64,000 nt of DNA from Nocardia flavorosea (GCF_015477805.1 NZ_JADLQL010000001.1:1860001-1924000), one strand, 5' to 3'; positions 10,169 to 19,779 are shown, numbered from the stretch's first letter. The notes: generated by a model from the letters alone, not told the origin. A program made the numbers and translations.

Positions 10169-11086
10169 TCAGGCCGGGCAGGACCCGCCGGTGAATTCGG
10201 CCAGATGCTGCGAGATCAGGCCCGCCATCTCGTCGAGCATGTTCATCCCGTCGGAGAAGGTGCCCGAATCCGGTTGTGCGGCAAGAGCGACCGCGATCAT
10301 GCCACCGGTGACGGGAACCAGGCCGAACTGGCGCACCAGATAGGCGCCGTCGGGGTCGGGACCCCAGCCGCCCTTGAATTGCGCCTCGGCGAAGGACGAA
10401 CCCAGCCCCCACTGCTGATTCGCGTTCACCGAACCCATCAGTTCGATCACCGTATCGGCTCCGGGCAGGCAGGGCAGTTCGGCCGCGAACCGCACCTGAT
10501 CGGCCAGCGACCATTCGGATTGGCCGAAGGCCGAATACCCCGACCGGACCGGTTTCTCCTGGACCACTGTCGTCTCGTCCCCGCCTTCGCGCAGGACCGC
10601 CTGCACCGCCGCCGCGGCAGCACGCGGGGTGCCCAGTGCCGACCAGAGACTTTCGGCAGCGGAGTTGTCCGAGGCGGTGATGGCCGCCGACGTGGCATAG
10701 GTCTGCCCGCCGGGGTTCTTGCGCTCGGCGGCGACAACCAGCGGAACCTTCATCGTCGACCAGGCCGGGCCGGTGGTCCATTTCCCCATTCCGACGAGGC
10801 GCTCCCCACCGACCGGCATGATCGCCAGCCCCAGTTCGCCTTTCTGCGCCCGCTCCAATTCGACGAAATCGGCGGCCAGCGTGCCGGGAACGGTGATCAG
10901 CACTTCCGCGCCGGGTGAATCGGCCGCGGCCGCCTGGGTGACCGAGGTGGCCGGCGCTGCGGGTTCGGCGGCATCGGAACCGCAGGCGGTGACGACTGCG
11001 GCGGTGAGCAGGCAGCCGAGCAGGGCGAGCGGGCGCCGGGCCGGAAAGAGTTCCCGTTTCTTCTCGGTCGACACAGCTCTGCGCAT
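10169..11086 (-). CDS. beta-lactamase/PBP-fold lipoprotein
   Basis: Lipoprotein of 305 residues; the ATG at 11086 gives a basic signal with lipobox VTAC and Cys35 as anchor. The body has the motifs of a serine beta-lactamase or DD-peptidase fold: S110-T-M-K113 (SxxK), S139-D-N141 (SDN) and FKGGWG in place of the usual KTG box. No ExxLN omega loop of class A enzymes is obvious, so true beta-lactamase activity is doubtful. It may be a peptidoglycan-interacting or inactive hydrolase. It follows the STPK gene at 11210 on the same strand with a 123-base gap, so co-expression with the first signalling cassette is possible. Confidence 0.75.
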   Translation of the reverse strand: MRRAVSTEKKRELFPARRPLALLGCLLTAAVVTACGSDAAEPAAPATSVTQAAAADSPGAEVLITVPGTLAADFVELERAQKGELGLAIMPVGGERLVGMGKWTTGPAWSTMKVPLVVAAERKNPGGQTYATSAAITASDNSAAESLWSALGTPRAAAAAVQAVLREGGDETTVVQEKPVRSGYSAFGQSEWSLADQVRFAAELPCLPGADTVIELMGSVNANQQWGLGSSFAEAQFKGGWGPDPDGAYLVRQFGLVPVTGGMIAVALAAQPDSGTFSDGMNMLDEMAGLISQHLAEFTGGSCPA

Positions 11087-11209
11087 GACTATTGCGATCT
11101 CCCACAGTTTCGTACCCGGTCGAAGCACCGTACTTCATCGGCGACCATAGCCCGGCCCGGATGGACCCGCGAACTTTGCGCGGGCCCGCGCATCCCGCGT
11201 ACCGGCCGA

Positions 11210-13807
11210 TCAGTACAGGTACACGACGGCGTTGTTGCCGCCGCGGCAGGTGACCAGGCCGTCGGCCGCGACGCATTCGAGGGTGTACGCCTGTCCGGTG
11301 ACCGGGCTGGTGGCCTCGACGGAAACCGGTTCGCCCTCGGCGGAGACCACCGCGGGATCCAGGTAGGCCTGCCGGACCGCTTCGGCGAATTCGCAACTGG
11401 TCACCGTGGTACCGGCCGCCGCCGAACCGTAGGCCCCGCCGCCGGACGCGGTCGTACAGGGCTGCGCTCCGGCCGGCAGCTCGGCGCGGGTGGTGGTGGT
11501 TGTGGTGGAGGTGCGGGTCGGCGCGGTGGAGGTGGCCGGCGCGCTGCTGCGCGCGGCGGTGGTCGTGGCGCCACCGGTGGATTCGGCGGCGCTCGGCGAT
11601 GCGTCGTCGCCGGACCCGAGAAAGGCGAACCCGGCAATCGCGATCAGCACGACGATCAGGAACACCCCGGCGCCGGCCAGGATCGGCACCGCGCGGGACC
11701 GCCGATCCTCCTGGGCAGGCGCGGGCGGGCGGGCCGCGTTCGCCAGATAGCTGTCGCGGTAACCGGCCTCGTAGGCGGCGGCATAGGGGTCGGGTTGCGG
11801 GGCGGGCCCGGCACCGTAGGAGTCGGGCGGTGGCGCCACCGGATCGGGGCCGGCGCCACCGTAACCGAACAGGCCGGCGGGTCCCGGCGGGACCGCGCCG
11901 GGCGGGTACTGGTCGTCGGATGCGTCCCCGCGCTCGGCGGTCCACCAGTCCCCGGCAGCGGGGTCGGCCGCACTGCCCGGCCCGGGCGTACGCTCGTCCG
12001 GCGCATAGGCGTGCTCGTCGGGACCGTACGCGCGGCCGGTCGGAAGGTGGGCCTGCTCGTCCATCCGCCGGGTGTCGTCCTCCGGCCGGTAGCCGTGCTC
12101 ACTCGGCCGGAAAGCGCCGTCGGCGTGTGCGTCCATCGGGTACTCGCCCGATCGGTAGCCGCGTTCGTACGGCCGGAAGCCTTGTTCACCCTGACCGTGA
12201 GCGCGGCCTTCGAGCGGGTGGCCGGTCGGAGAGTAGTTCTCGTACTGCTCGGACGGCTGCTCGTCCCGGACATACGGATGCCGGTCCGAGTAGTCCGGAC
12301 CGTCCGGCCCGTGGGCATACCCGGCCGGCGGCTGATCGCCCGCTCCGTAATCGCGTTCATGCGGATCGGCAGACGGGTCGGCCGGGCCGTATGTGTGCTG
12401 GTCCGAGCCGTAGGCATGGTCGTCGGGCCCCGGTGGAAGCCGGTAGGCGCGCGTGGCATCGGCCCCGGCGGGGTCCGGGCCCGGGGCGGCGGGCGACGGC
12501 TCGAAGACGTTGGTGGTCTTCTCGGCGCCGGGCGCGGTGCGGGCAAGGCCCTGGCCGTAGATGCGGGTCGCCTGGTCGGGCGGGTAGAAGTCCGCGACCG
12601 GCATCCCACCGGTGGCCGGCGCCGCATCCGGGCGCGCCGCGGGATCGGCGGCCGGATGCAGCTGCTGATCCTGGTACAGATGCGCGTCGGGGAACGGGCG
12701 GATACCGGCCGCCGGGGCTTCGGGTTCGGCCGGCTCGTCGGCGGCGATCGGGGTGAACTCGAATTCGGCCGGGCGCACCGAGGTGGGATCGCCGGGGATG
12801 ATCGCGGGCAGGGTCGTGGTCTGGTCCGGGGCGCCGTCTTCGTCCCGGTTCGGGATACGGACCACCAGGGTGGGTATACCGCCGGTCGGCGGGGCCTCCG
12901 CGGCAGACGCGGGGGTTGCGGGGAATTCGCCGGTTCCCGGTGCGGATGCCGCGTCGGGATGCGGCGGACGTGCCGGGGAGTTCAATGCGGTACGGGCTGC
13001 GACAGCTAGTTCTCCTGCCGTAGCGAAACGCTCGTGCGGATCCTTGGCCATACCGCATGCGATCACATCGTCGAATGCCGCCGGCAACCCGGTTCGCTGA
13101 AGGCTTGCCCGAGGCGGCGGTTCGGCCAGATGCGCCCGGATCAGCATGCCGATACTCGCAGCGTCGAACGGTTGCGCGCCGGTGAGACATTCGTGCAGGA
13201 CACACGCCAGCGAATAGATATCGGCACGTGCGGTGACCGGGACACGCTCGAACCGTTCGGGCGCCATATAGGTGTAGGAACCGACCGCGACCCCCGCCTG
13301 TGTCACGGCCGAATCGCCGGCATGGTGGGCGATCCCGAAATCGGCGAGGTAGGCGAAATCGGCGTCGGTGACCAGGATGTTCGCCGGTTTCACATCGCGG
13401 TGCACCAGCCCGTCGGCGTGCGCGGCGTCCAAAGCGGCGGCGATCTGCTCGATCACGGTGACCGCACGCTGCGGGGTCAGCGGACCGCCGGACTGCAGCA
13501 CGGCCCGCAGATCGGTGCCGGCCACCAGTCGCATATCGATGAACAGCCGGCCATCGATCACCCCCCAATCGTGGATGGGGATGATATGCGGTTCGGCCAG
13601 CCGCGCCGCGGCCTGCGATTCGCGGCGGAACCGGGTCTGATAGTCCGGATCGCCGACCAGACCGCCGGAGAGCAGTTTGAGCGCGACCACCCGGTCCTTG
13701 ACGGTGTCGTAGGCCTCGTAGACCTCGCCCATCCCGCCGCTACCCAGCAGGGAACGCAGCTCGTAAGGACCGAACCGTCCGCCGACTTCGGAACCTGGCG
13801 CCTGCAC
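11210..13807 (-). CDS. transmembrane Ser/Thr protein kinase (cassette 1)
   Basis: PknB-type receptor kinase of 865 residues. The kinase domain spans about 12-275: glycine loop GSGGMGEVY, Lys44 in VALK, H136-R-D138, D156-F-G158 and the APE motif MAPE. Residues 280-703 form a long linker, the latter part very rich in Tyr, His, Gly, Asp and Pro with recurring HAYGPDE-like units. One membrane helix lies at about 707-730. A Thr-rich stalk leads to an outer domain of about 90 residues with paired cysteines, ending in NAVVYLY. It probably senses an envelope signal and phosphorylates Ser/Thr inside the cell. The gene follows the LuxR regulator by 72 bases on the same strand, making the third gene of the first HK-RR-STPK cassette. 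Confidence 0.93.
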   Translation of the reverse strand: MQAPGSEVGGRFGPYELRSLLGSGGMGEVYEAYDTVKDRVVALKLLSGGLVGDPDYQTRFRRESQAAARLAEPHIIPIHDWGVIDGRLFIDMRLVAGTDLRAVLQSGGPLTPQRAVTVIEQIAAALDAAHADGLVHRDVKPANILVTDADFAYLADFGIAHHAGDSAVTQAGVAVGSYTYMAPERFERVPVTARADIYSLACVLHECLTGAQPFDAASIGMLIRAHLAEPPPRASLQRTGLPAAFDDVIACGMAKDPHERFATAGELAVAARTALNSPARPPHPDAASAPGTGEFPATPASAAEAPPTGGIPTLVVRIPNRDEDGAPDQTTTLPAIIPGDPTSVRPAEFEFTPIAADEPAEPEAPAAGIRPFPDAHLYQDQQLHPAADPAARPDAAPATGGMPVADFYPPDQATRIYGQGLARTAPGAEKTTNVFEPSPAAPGPDPAGADATRAYRLPPGPDDHAYGSDQHTYGPADPSADPHERDYGAGDQPPAGYAHGPDGPDYSDRHPYVRDEQPSEQYENYSPTGHPLEGRAHGQGEQGFRPYERGYRSGEYPMDAHADGAFRPSEHGYRPEDDTRRMDEQAHLPTGRAYGPDEHAYAPDERTPGPGSAADPAAGDWWTAERGDASDDQYPPGAVPPGPAGLFGYGGAGPDPVAPPPDSYGAGPAPQPDPYAAAYEAGYRDSYLANAARPPAPAQEDRRSRAVPILAGAGVFLIVVLIAIAGFAFLGSGDDASPSAAESTGGATTTAARSSAPATSTAPTRTSTTTTTTRAELPAGAQPCTTASGGGAYGSAAAGTTVTSCEFAEAVRQAYLDPAVVSAEGEPVSVEATSPVTGQAYTLECVAADGLVTCRGGNNAVVYLY

Positions 13808-13879
13808 CCGTCCATCCTCTCCACGTCGCGGGCGCCGTATCGACCCGGCCGCGTAGTCGCGCCGGGCTGCCCGTCAAAC

Positions 13880-14560
13880 CTAGGATTGTCCAGGGGAAAC
13901 CACACCCCGGTCAAACGCGTACACGATGGCCGCGGCACGGTCCCGCAGTCCCAGTTTGCCGAAGATATGGCCCACATGGGATTTCACGGTGACCTCCGAT
14001 ATTCCCAGCGCGTGGGCGATCTCACTGTTGGCCCGGCCCCGGCCGATCAGGGCCAGCACCTCGTATTCGCGGCCGGTGAGCTCCCCACCGGCGGGCGGCA
14101 CGACCGGAGCGACCGCGGAGGTGCGGTAGGCCGACAGGACGCGGCCGGTGACGGCGGGATCGAGCCACGCCCCGCCCGCGGCGACGGTGCGGACCGCCCG
14201 GATCAGATCCTCGGCGGGGGAATCCTTGAGCAGGAACCCGGCGGCGCCGGCGCGCAGGGCCCCGGACAGCAACTGGTCGTCGTCGAACGTGGTGAGCACG
14301 AGCACCGGCGGTTCGTCGGCGCGGGCCCGCAGCAGCCGGGTGGCCTCGATCCCGCCCACCCGCTTCATCCGAAGATCCATGAGCACGATATCGGGCGTAT
14401 GCGTCGCGACCGCGGCGAGTACTTCGTCCCCGTCGGCGCATTCGCTGATCCGGAACCCGTCGCGGCGGCGCAGAATCCGGCGCAACCCGCCGCGCACGAG
14501 TTCCTGGTCGTCGACGATCAGCACCTCGAGAGGTTCCGGATCGCTATCGGCCCTGGTCAT
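13880..14560 (-). CDS. NarL/LuxR-type response regulator (cassette 1)
   Basis: Two-component regulator of 226 residues. The receiver domain has the acidic pair in LIVDDQE, phospho-acceptor Asp62 in VLMDLRM and the conserved Lys in FLLKDSP. The C-terminal LuxR helix-turn-helix (LTGREYEVLALIGRG, EVTVKSHVGHIFGKLGLRDR) binds DNA. It starts 54 bases after the histidine kinase gene on the same strand, so the kinase is its likely partner. The target promoters are unknown. The downstream Ser/Thr kinase might phosphorylate it as well, as described for some actinobacterial regulators (inference). Confidence 0.95.
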   Translation of the reverse strand: MTRADSDPEPLEVLIVDDQELVRGGLRRILRRRDGFRISECADGDEVLAAVATHTPDIVLMDLRMKRVGGIEATRLLRARADEPPVLVLTTFDDDQLLSGALRAGAAGFLLKDSPAEDLIRAVRTVAAGGAWLDPAVTGRVLSAYRTSAVAPVVPPAGGELTGREYEVLALIGRGRANSEIAHALGISEVTVKSHVGHIFGKLGLRDRAAAIVYAFDRGVVSPGQS

Positions 14561-14614
14561 TGTTCCTCCTGTGCACAGGCGGCCGGTACCGGCAGGTTCG
14601 CTTCGGCGCCCATC

Positions 14615-16288
14615 TCACCCGCTACGAAGCCGGGGAACACCGACCGATTTCGTCAGCGCACAGTGTTGCTCGCGGGCCGCGGGGGCGGAACCGCCGACCG
14701 GCTGCGCGCGGTCGTGCAACGGAAATTCCGCCCGCACGATCCAGGTGCCGACTTCGGGGCCGATGTGGATCCGGCCGCCGAGCCCCTCCGCCCGCTGCCG
14801 CATTCCCGCGACACCGGTGCCGTGCCCGATACGCGCGCCCGGCGGGAGCTGATTGCGCACCCGTACGACCGCCGACCGCGCGCCGACCTCCAGCGCGAAC
14901 TCGACAGCCGCGCCGGGTGCGTGTTTGGCGATATTGGCCAGTGATTCCTGGCAGATGCGATAGAGCGCGAGGCCGACCGCCGCGGAGATCCGGTCCAGCT
15001 CACCGGTCACCCGGCGGCGTACGGTCACCCCGGCGTTGGCGAAGTCGTCGATCAGGTCGGAGATATCGTCGGCGCCCGGCTCCGGGCCCGCCGCGGCCCG
15101 CCCGGAATCCAGCAGTCCCACCGTGCGCCGGATATCGGCCATGGCCTGACGGCCCAGGCGTTCGGCGTCGGCGAGCGCGTCCGATGCCTCCACCACATCG
15201 CTGTCGGTGGTGAGCGCATGCCGCGCGGCGGTCACGTGCAGCAGGGTCACGGTGAGCGAATGGGCGATGACATCGTGCACCTCGCGGGCGATGCGGTTGC
15301 GTTCGGCCGCCGCGGCCTGCGCGGCCCGCACGTTCTGGTTCTCCCGTTCCTGATACAGGTACAGCCGCTGATACTGCAGCATCACCCCGACCAGCCAGCC
15401 GAGCAGGATGCCGAGCGCGTACATCGGGACCCCGGTGCGCAGGTAGTCGTTTTCCCACAGCGCCTGACTCAGCACCGCGAAAGCGACCAGTTCCACGGTC
15501 GCCAGCAGGGCCAGCGGGATACTCACCCGTTTCGGCGCGATCGCCGCGATCTCGGCGGCCACCACCATCAGCACGAACGGCGCGAAATCGGATTCCACCG
15601 GTTGCGCGAAGAACAGCGCCGCCGCAACCATCGTCGCCAGCCCCAGCGCCAGCGGCCGCGGCACGATCCCGAACAGCACATACGCCGGTACCGACAGGAA
15701 CAGCAGCACTACGGCGAGCAACGGCAGCACGGTCGGGAAGTACTCGTGCCGTTGCAGGCAGGCGACAAGACCGAGGACGAGCAGCGCGAGATCGGCGGAC
15801 AACACCACCTTCGGCGGGTAGTCGAACGGCAGGTCGCCCAGCGGGTGCCAGCCGGGCCGCAACCGCCCGCTCGGCCACCGGTCCGCGAACCGGCGCCACG
15901 CCCGGCCGATCCGAGCTGCCACCGACCGGCGATCATCTAGTGCACCGGCATCCGGGCCGCTACCCGCCCCAGCACCGTCACCAGCGCCCCCGCTCAGCCC
16001 GGCCGCAGCACCTTCGACACCTCCCGCGACCTCGTCCGCATCAGCACAGCCGAAACCCGCCGCCGGAACCGCCGCGGCACATGCGCCGGCAACAGCATCC
16101 CCGCCCTGCCCCACCGCGGCACCTGCATCACCCCCCGCGACCCCGTCCGCACGGCCGGGGCGGTCGATGGCCTTCATACCGCCCACGACCTCGGTACGGC
16201 CGTCCGCCGTGTTCGCACGGCTGCCCTCCTCCACGCGCCGCCGGGCACTGCCCGCCGCGGAACCGGCTGTGAGGTAGCTCTCAGGCAC
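14615..16288 (-). CDS. NarL-family sensor histidine kinase (cassette 1)
   Basis: Membrane histidine kinase with several hydrophobic segments (VVLSADLALLVLGLVACL through YALGILLGWLVGVML), a HisKA_3 box with phospho-His in RIAREVHDVIAH, and a HATPase domain ending in TGVAGMRQRAEGLGG. The start is uncertain. The GTG at 16288 gives 557 residues, with about 120 extra N-terminal residues rich in Ala, Gly and Asp. An internal ATG at 16177 also exists, and a GTG at 15922 would give 435 residues, the usual length. I report the longer frame with this caution. It pairs with the regulator 54 bases downstream. Confidence 0.85.
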   Translation of the reverse strand: MPESYLTAGSAAGSARRRVEEGSRANTADGRTEVVGGMKAIDRPGRADGVAGGDAGAAVGQGGDAVAGACAAAVPAAGFGCADADEVAGGVEGAAAGLSGGAGDGAGAGSGPDAGALDDRRSVAARIGRAWRRFADRWPSGRLRPGWHPLGDLPFDYPPKVVLSADLALLVLGLVACLQRHEYFPTVLPLLAVVLLFLSVPAYVLFGIVPRPLALGLATMVAAALFFAQPVESDFAPFVLMVVAAEIAAIAPKRVSIPLALLATVELVAFAVLSQALWENDYLRTGVPMYALGILLGWLVGVMLQYQRLYLYQERENQNVRAAQAAAAERNRIAREVHDVIAHSLTVTLLHVTAARHALTTDSDVVEASDALADAERLGRQAMADIRRTVGLLDSGRAAAGPEPGADDISDLIDDFANAGVTVRRRVTGELDRISAAVGLALYRICQESLANIAKHAPGAAVEFALEVGARSAVVRVRNQLPPGARIGHGTGVAGMRQRAEGLGGRIHIGPEVGTWIVRAEFPLHDRAQPVGGSAPAAREQHCALTKSVGVPRLRSG

Positions 16289-16484
16289 GTTTCCAGGGTA
16301 ATCAGCCCGGCCCCCGGAAACATCCACCCGAGGCCGGGGCTCGCCTCCGACCCCGGTAGGAGATCGATTCACGCCTGCCGCACGACGAAAAGCGGGAGCC
16401 CGGTCCGTAGCGTGGAACGCGCCGACGCCGCACCGGATCGCACCGGTCGGCGCACCCCAGGCCCCGACCGAAAGGGCACGGATC

Positions 16485-16790
16485 ATGTCCTGGACAGAAC
16501 AGCATCTGCGCACCGAAATCCTGCGCACGGTTCTCGACCGCGCGGCCGCCGATCCGGCCCGTGCGGACCTGTTCGACGATATCCCCGGCCTCGACCGATT
16601 GTTCGGCGGACCGCACGGAGTACTTGCGGCCCTGCGCTATCGGTGGAACATTCATCTGGACGCCAAGCTGGAACTGGGTGCGGCCCAGAGCCGGACCGTG
16701 GACGAGGCATACCTCGAGCTTGCGGCCGAACAGCCGGTGCTGCGTGCAGTGCTGGATGCCCGGACGGCGTCGCGGGTGCTGGTCGCGTGA
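16485..16790 (+). CDS. conserved small protein of unknown function
   Basis: A 101-residue, soluble, helical acidic protein starting [20 protein letters not shown], with no signal peptide, membrane segment or cysteine. The start ATG at 16485 follows GAAAGGGCACGGATC. Codon use is strongly coding-like. It lies 38 bases before the ABC ATPase on the same strand, which suggests one operon. I do not recognise the family. Confidence 0.75.
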   Translation: MSWTEQHLRTEILRTVLDRAAADPARADLFDDIPGLDRLFGGPHGVLAALRYRWNIHLDAKLELGAAQSRTVDEAYLELAAEQPVLRAVLDARTASRVLVA

Positions 16791-16828
16791 GCCACTCCCG
16801 GCCGATATCTGTGGAAGACGGGGTGGCG

Positions 16829-17539
16829 ATGACGCAGCCGGCCATGCTGGAACTGACCGACGTCGTGAAGGAGTACCGGGTCGGCGAACAGCCGGTGCGG
16901 GCGCTCGACGGAATCGGCCTGCGCCTGGACGCGGGCGAGTTCACCGCCGTGATCGGCCCGTCCGGATCGGGCAAGAGCACGCTGCTGCATATGCTCGGCG
17001 CGCTGGACCGCCCCGACTCGGGGTCGATCCGGTTCCAGGGTGCCGAAATCGGCGCGTTGAGCGAGGACCAGCAGTCGGAATTCCGCCGGCACCGGGTGGG
17101 GTTCGTATTCCAGTTCTTCAATCTGCTGCCCACCCTGTCGGCGTGGGAGAACGTCGCGGTCCCGAAACTGCTGGACGGCCGAGCGCTGCGCAAGGCCAAG
17201 CCGCGGGCGCTGGAACTACTGGACCGGGTCGGGCTCGGTGCGCGCGCCGAGCACCGACCCGCCGAACTGTCCGGTGGACAGATGCAGCGGGTGGCGGTGG
17301 CGCGTGCTCTGATCATGGACCCGCCGCTCATCCTGGCCGATGAACCCACCGGCAACCTGGACTCGAAAACCGGCGCTTCGATCCTCGAGCTGCTGGCCGA
17401 GGTCGCGGGGTCGGGTAATTCGGTGGTCATGGTGACCCACGACCGCGGCGCGGTGGACTACTGCGACCGCGTGGTCACCCTCGGCGACGGACGCATCGGA
17501 TCGGACGAACGCACCATCGCCCACACCGTCGGCGCGTAA
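16829..17539 (+). CDS. ABC transporter ATP-binding protein, LolD/MacB type
   Basis: ATPase of 236 residues with every ABC motif: Walker A GPSGSGKS (43-50), Q-loop FQFFNLLP, signature [10 protein letters not shown], Walker [13 protein letters not shown] and switch His in MVTHD. The [10 protein letters not shown] form is typical of MacB/LolD/FtsE ATPases that partner FtsX-like permeases and act on lipoproteins or export. I chose the ATG at 16829 because GGGG lies 5 bases upstream. No FtsX or other permease gene is nearby; the next gene converges from the other strand. It is therefore an orphan ATPase, or it works with a permease encoded elsewhere. Confidence 0.93.
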   Translation: MTQPAMLELTDVVKEYRVGEQPVRALDGIGLRLDAGEFTAVIGPSGSGKSTLLHMLGALDRPDSGSIRFQGAEIGALSEDQQSEFRRHRVGFVFQFFNLLPTLSAWENVAVPKLLDGRALRKAKPRALELLDRVGLGARAEHRPAELSGGQMQRVAVARALIMDPPLILADEPTGNLDSKTGASILELLAEVAGSGNSVVMVTHDRGAVDYCDRVVTLGDGRIGSDERTIAHTVGA

Positions 17540-17562
17540 CAACCGGGGCAGCCCGACACCGG

Positions 17563-17586
17563 GCGCGAGCGCCGAAACGCTCGTGC
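17563..17586 (+). terminator. hairpin between convergent genes
   Basis: GCGCGAGCG pairs with CGCTCGTGC (one G-U) around CCGAAA, 24 bases after the ABC ATPase stop and facing the end of the second Ser/Thr kinase gene. It could serve either direction. Confidence 0.5.
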
Positions 17587-17640
17587 GGCCCCGGGCACGG
17601 GGCTGGTGACCGGCGATCCGGGTTCAGCGGCGGGCAACTA

Positions 17641-19779
17641 CTACAGGGGCGCGTCGGCCCACCAGAGGTGGATGTCCTGCCGTGCGGTCGGACTCCATTT
17701 CCGGACGAACAGCAGCGAGTTGCTGCGCGGCGAGTCCCCGCCGGAGCCGAAGGAAACCAGCATGTTCACAGTGAACTGGCCGCGAGTGCCGGTATCTTCC
17801 CAGACATGCGAGGTGTACGCTTCGCCGGATTTGGTGCCCACCGACGTCTCGTGTGCGGGGAGTCCGGCGATCACCTCGCGGACGGCTTCGGCGTCCGGGT
17901 AGGTGACGATCGTGTAGTCCATCCGGGTGGGATCCAGCTGAATCTGCCGGCAATCCCAGATCGCGTCCCAGGGCCGGCTGTCCAGCACATCGTCGAAGAC
18001 CGGCACATCCGGTAGCAGCGGGATCCGATCGCCGGGACCGAACCGGCTGCACCGCGCATCCTGGTAACCGAAACCGTCGAGTTCCGAACCCTGCGGCAGC
18101 AGGCTGGGGAACAAGCGGCGGGTGCGGTCGCCGGGCTCGCCGCCCGGCGAATCACCGGGGCCTGCCGTACTGGTGGGCTCCCGTTCCAGGGTGGAGGTCT
18201 GCGGCGGGGCCGATGCGCTGCCGGAGTCCGAATCGTCGGCGCCCAGGAGCACCACCACCACCGCCGCGACCAGCGCGAGCACGATGAGCGGCACCAGAAT
18301 CGCCACGGCGATCCACGGTGCCCGGTTGCGCCGCATCGGCGGTGCGGTATTACCGGGCGGGGCGTATCCCGGGGGCGGCGCGGAATAGCCGGGTGGGCCG
18401 GGCGCGTAACCGCCGTGCCGCATGGTCGCCGTGGCGCCGCTGGTTTCCACCGATTCGCCCGCGTAACCAGCCGGTGCGCCGGCGTGCTCGGGTCGCGCCC
18501 CCGGCACCACCGGTATCCCACCGGTATGTTCGCCCCCTGCCGGTACCTGCGGATTCGCGCCGGTCCGCTCCACGTTCGCCGGTACGGCGCCGAACCCACC
18601 GGTCTGCTCCACCGCCGAACCGGGTGAGCGGGCGGGCGGCGCCGGTCGCGTTATCGCGACAGTGGGTTGCGCGCCGGTCGGATCGGCCTGTCCCGCCGTG
18701 GTATCGGCACGGGCCGGCGCCACCGCACCGCCGGTCTGTTCCACAGACGGCCCGCGCGACGAGCCCGCCGGCTGCGGCGGTACCGCCGAGGGCGAACCGC
18801 CCGCATATCGGCCGTCGGCCGGATAACCCGGCGGCCCGGCAGCCGGCGCACCCGGCGGAACGGGTGGCGCGGGAGCGTAACCCGGTGCCGGCGCGCCGAA
18901 TCCGAGGCCGGGTCCGGTCGTTTCCGTCACCGGCGCGGGCGCAGGCGCCGTCAACGCGTGCTCCGCGGCCGCGGCGAATTCCGCACATGTCCGGTACCGG
19001 TGCGCGGGATGTTTGGCCATCGCCTTGGCCAGCACCGGATCCAGGCCCGGCGGCAGACCACGCCGTTTGACCGCCAGCGGCGGCGGTGCCAGCTGCAAAT
19101 TCCCGTGGATGATATCGGCCGGATTCGGGGAATCGAACGGCGCCATTCCGGTCAGCAACCAGTACAGCGTGCAGGCGAGTGAATACTGGTCGGAACGGCC
19201 GTCCATATCGCCGCCGGTCATCTGCTCCGGGGAAGCGAACGCGAGGGTCGCGGTGAACATTCCGGTCTGGGTCAACCGGACCGTTTCCGCACGTAACCGC
19301 GCCAGCCCGAAATCGGTCAGGAATACCCGCTCCCCCTGACCGGTATTGGCCCGAGCGAGCAGGACATTGGACGGTTTCACATCCCGGTGCAGAACACCCA
19401 TTCCGTGTGCGTAATCGAGCGCGTCGGCGACACCGGCAATGATGTGCACCGCCTTCTCCGGGGGCAGTGTCAGGGCATTCACGGTACCCGCGTCGGCCCC
19501 GTCGATGTACTGCATGCACATCCACAGGTGCTCGTTTTCCGCGCCGCGGTCGTACACCGTGACGATACTCGGATGATCCAGTGCGGCGGCCAGATCCGCT
19601 TCCCGCTCGAAACGTGTGCGGATGGCGGCGTCGGCGAACAACTCCGGTTTGAGCAGTTTGAGCGCGGTCAATTTCCCGAGCCGGGGATGCCGGGCCAGAT
19701 ACACGGCACCCATTCCGCCTTCACCGAGTTGCCGCTCTATGGTGAACCCGGCGAACACGTCACCGCTGTTGAGCAACAC
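17641..19779 (-). CDS. transmembrane Ser/Thr protein kinase (cassette 2)
   Basis: Receptor kinase of 712 residues. The kinase domain covers about 10-275: glycine loop GEGGMGAVY, Lys41 in TALK, H131-R-D133 and D156-F-G158, with ASPE as the APE motif. A Pro/Gly/Ala-rich linker with repeated EQTGG-like units spans 280-485. A membrane helix lies at about 488-512 (IAVAILVPLIVLALVAAVVV). The outer domain of about 160 residues has three or so Trp residues and paired Cys, and is unrelated by eye to the outer domain of the kinase at 11210. It follows the second LuxR regulator by 106 bases, mirroring the first cassette. The signal and substrates are unknown. Confidence 0.93.
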   Translation of the reverse strand: MLLNSGDVFAGFTIERQLGEGGMGAVYLARHPRLGKLTALKLLKPELFADAAIRTRFEREADLAAALDHPSIVTVYDRGAENEHLWMCMQYIDGADAGTVNALTLPPEKAVHIIAGVADALDYAHGMGVLHRDVKPSNVLLARANTGQGERVFLTDFGLARLRAETVRLTQTGMFTATLAFASPEQMTGGDMDGRSDQYSLACTLYWLLTGMAPFDSPNPADIIHGNLQLAPPPLAVKRRGLPPGLDPVLAKAMAKHPAHRYRTCAEFAAAAEHALTAPAPAPVTETTGPGLGFGAPAPGYAPAPPVPPGAPAAGPPGYPADGRYAGGSPSAVPPQPAGSSRGPSVEQTGGAVAPARADTTAGQADPTGAQPTVAITRPAPPARSPGSAVEQTGGFGAVPANVERTGANPQVPAGGEHTGGIPVVPGARPEHAGAPAGYAGESVETSGATATMRHGGYAPGPPGYSAPPPGYAPPGNTAPPMRRNRAPWIAVAILVPLIVLALVAAVVVVLLGADDSDSGSASAPPQTSTLEREPTSTAGPGDSPGGEPGDRTRRLFPSLLPQGSELDGFGYQDARCSRFGPGDRIPLLPDVPVFDDVLDSRPWDAIWDCRQIQLDPTRMDYTIVTYPDAEAVREVIAGLPAHETSVGTKSGEAYTSHVWEDTGTRGQFTVNMLVSFGSGGDSPRSNSLLFVRKWSPTARQDIHLWWADAPL

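Noticed and set aside
10059-11945. 628-codon minus-strand frame overlapping the lipoprotein and kinase genes
   Set aside because: Arg/Gly-rich shadow; the real genes in the neighbouring frames have signal peptides and kinase motifs.
13034-14944. 636-codon plus-strand frame opposite the first kinase, regulator and histidine kinase
   Set aside because: Covers three clear genes on the opposite strand and shows no domain.
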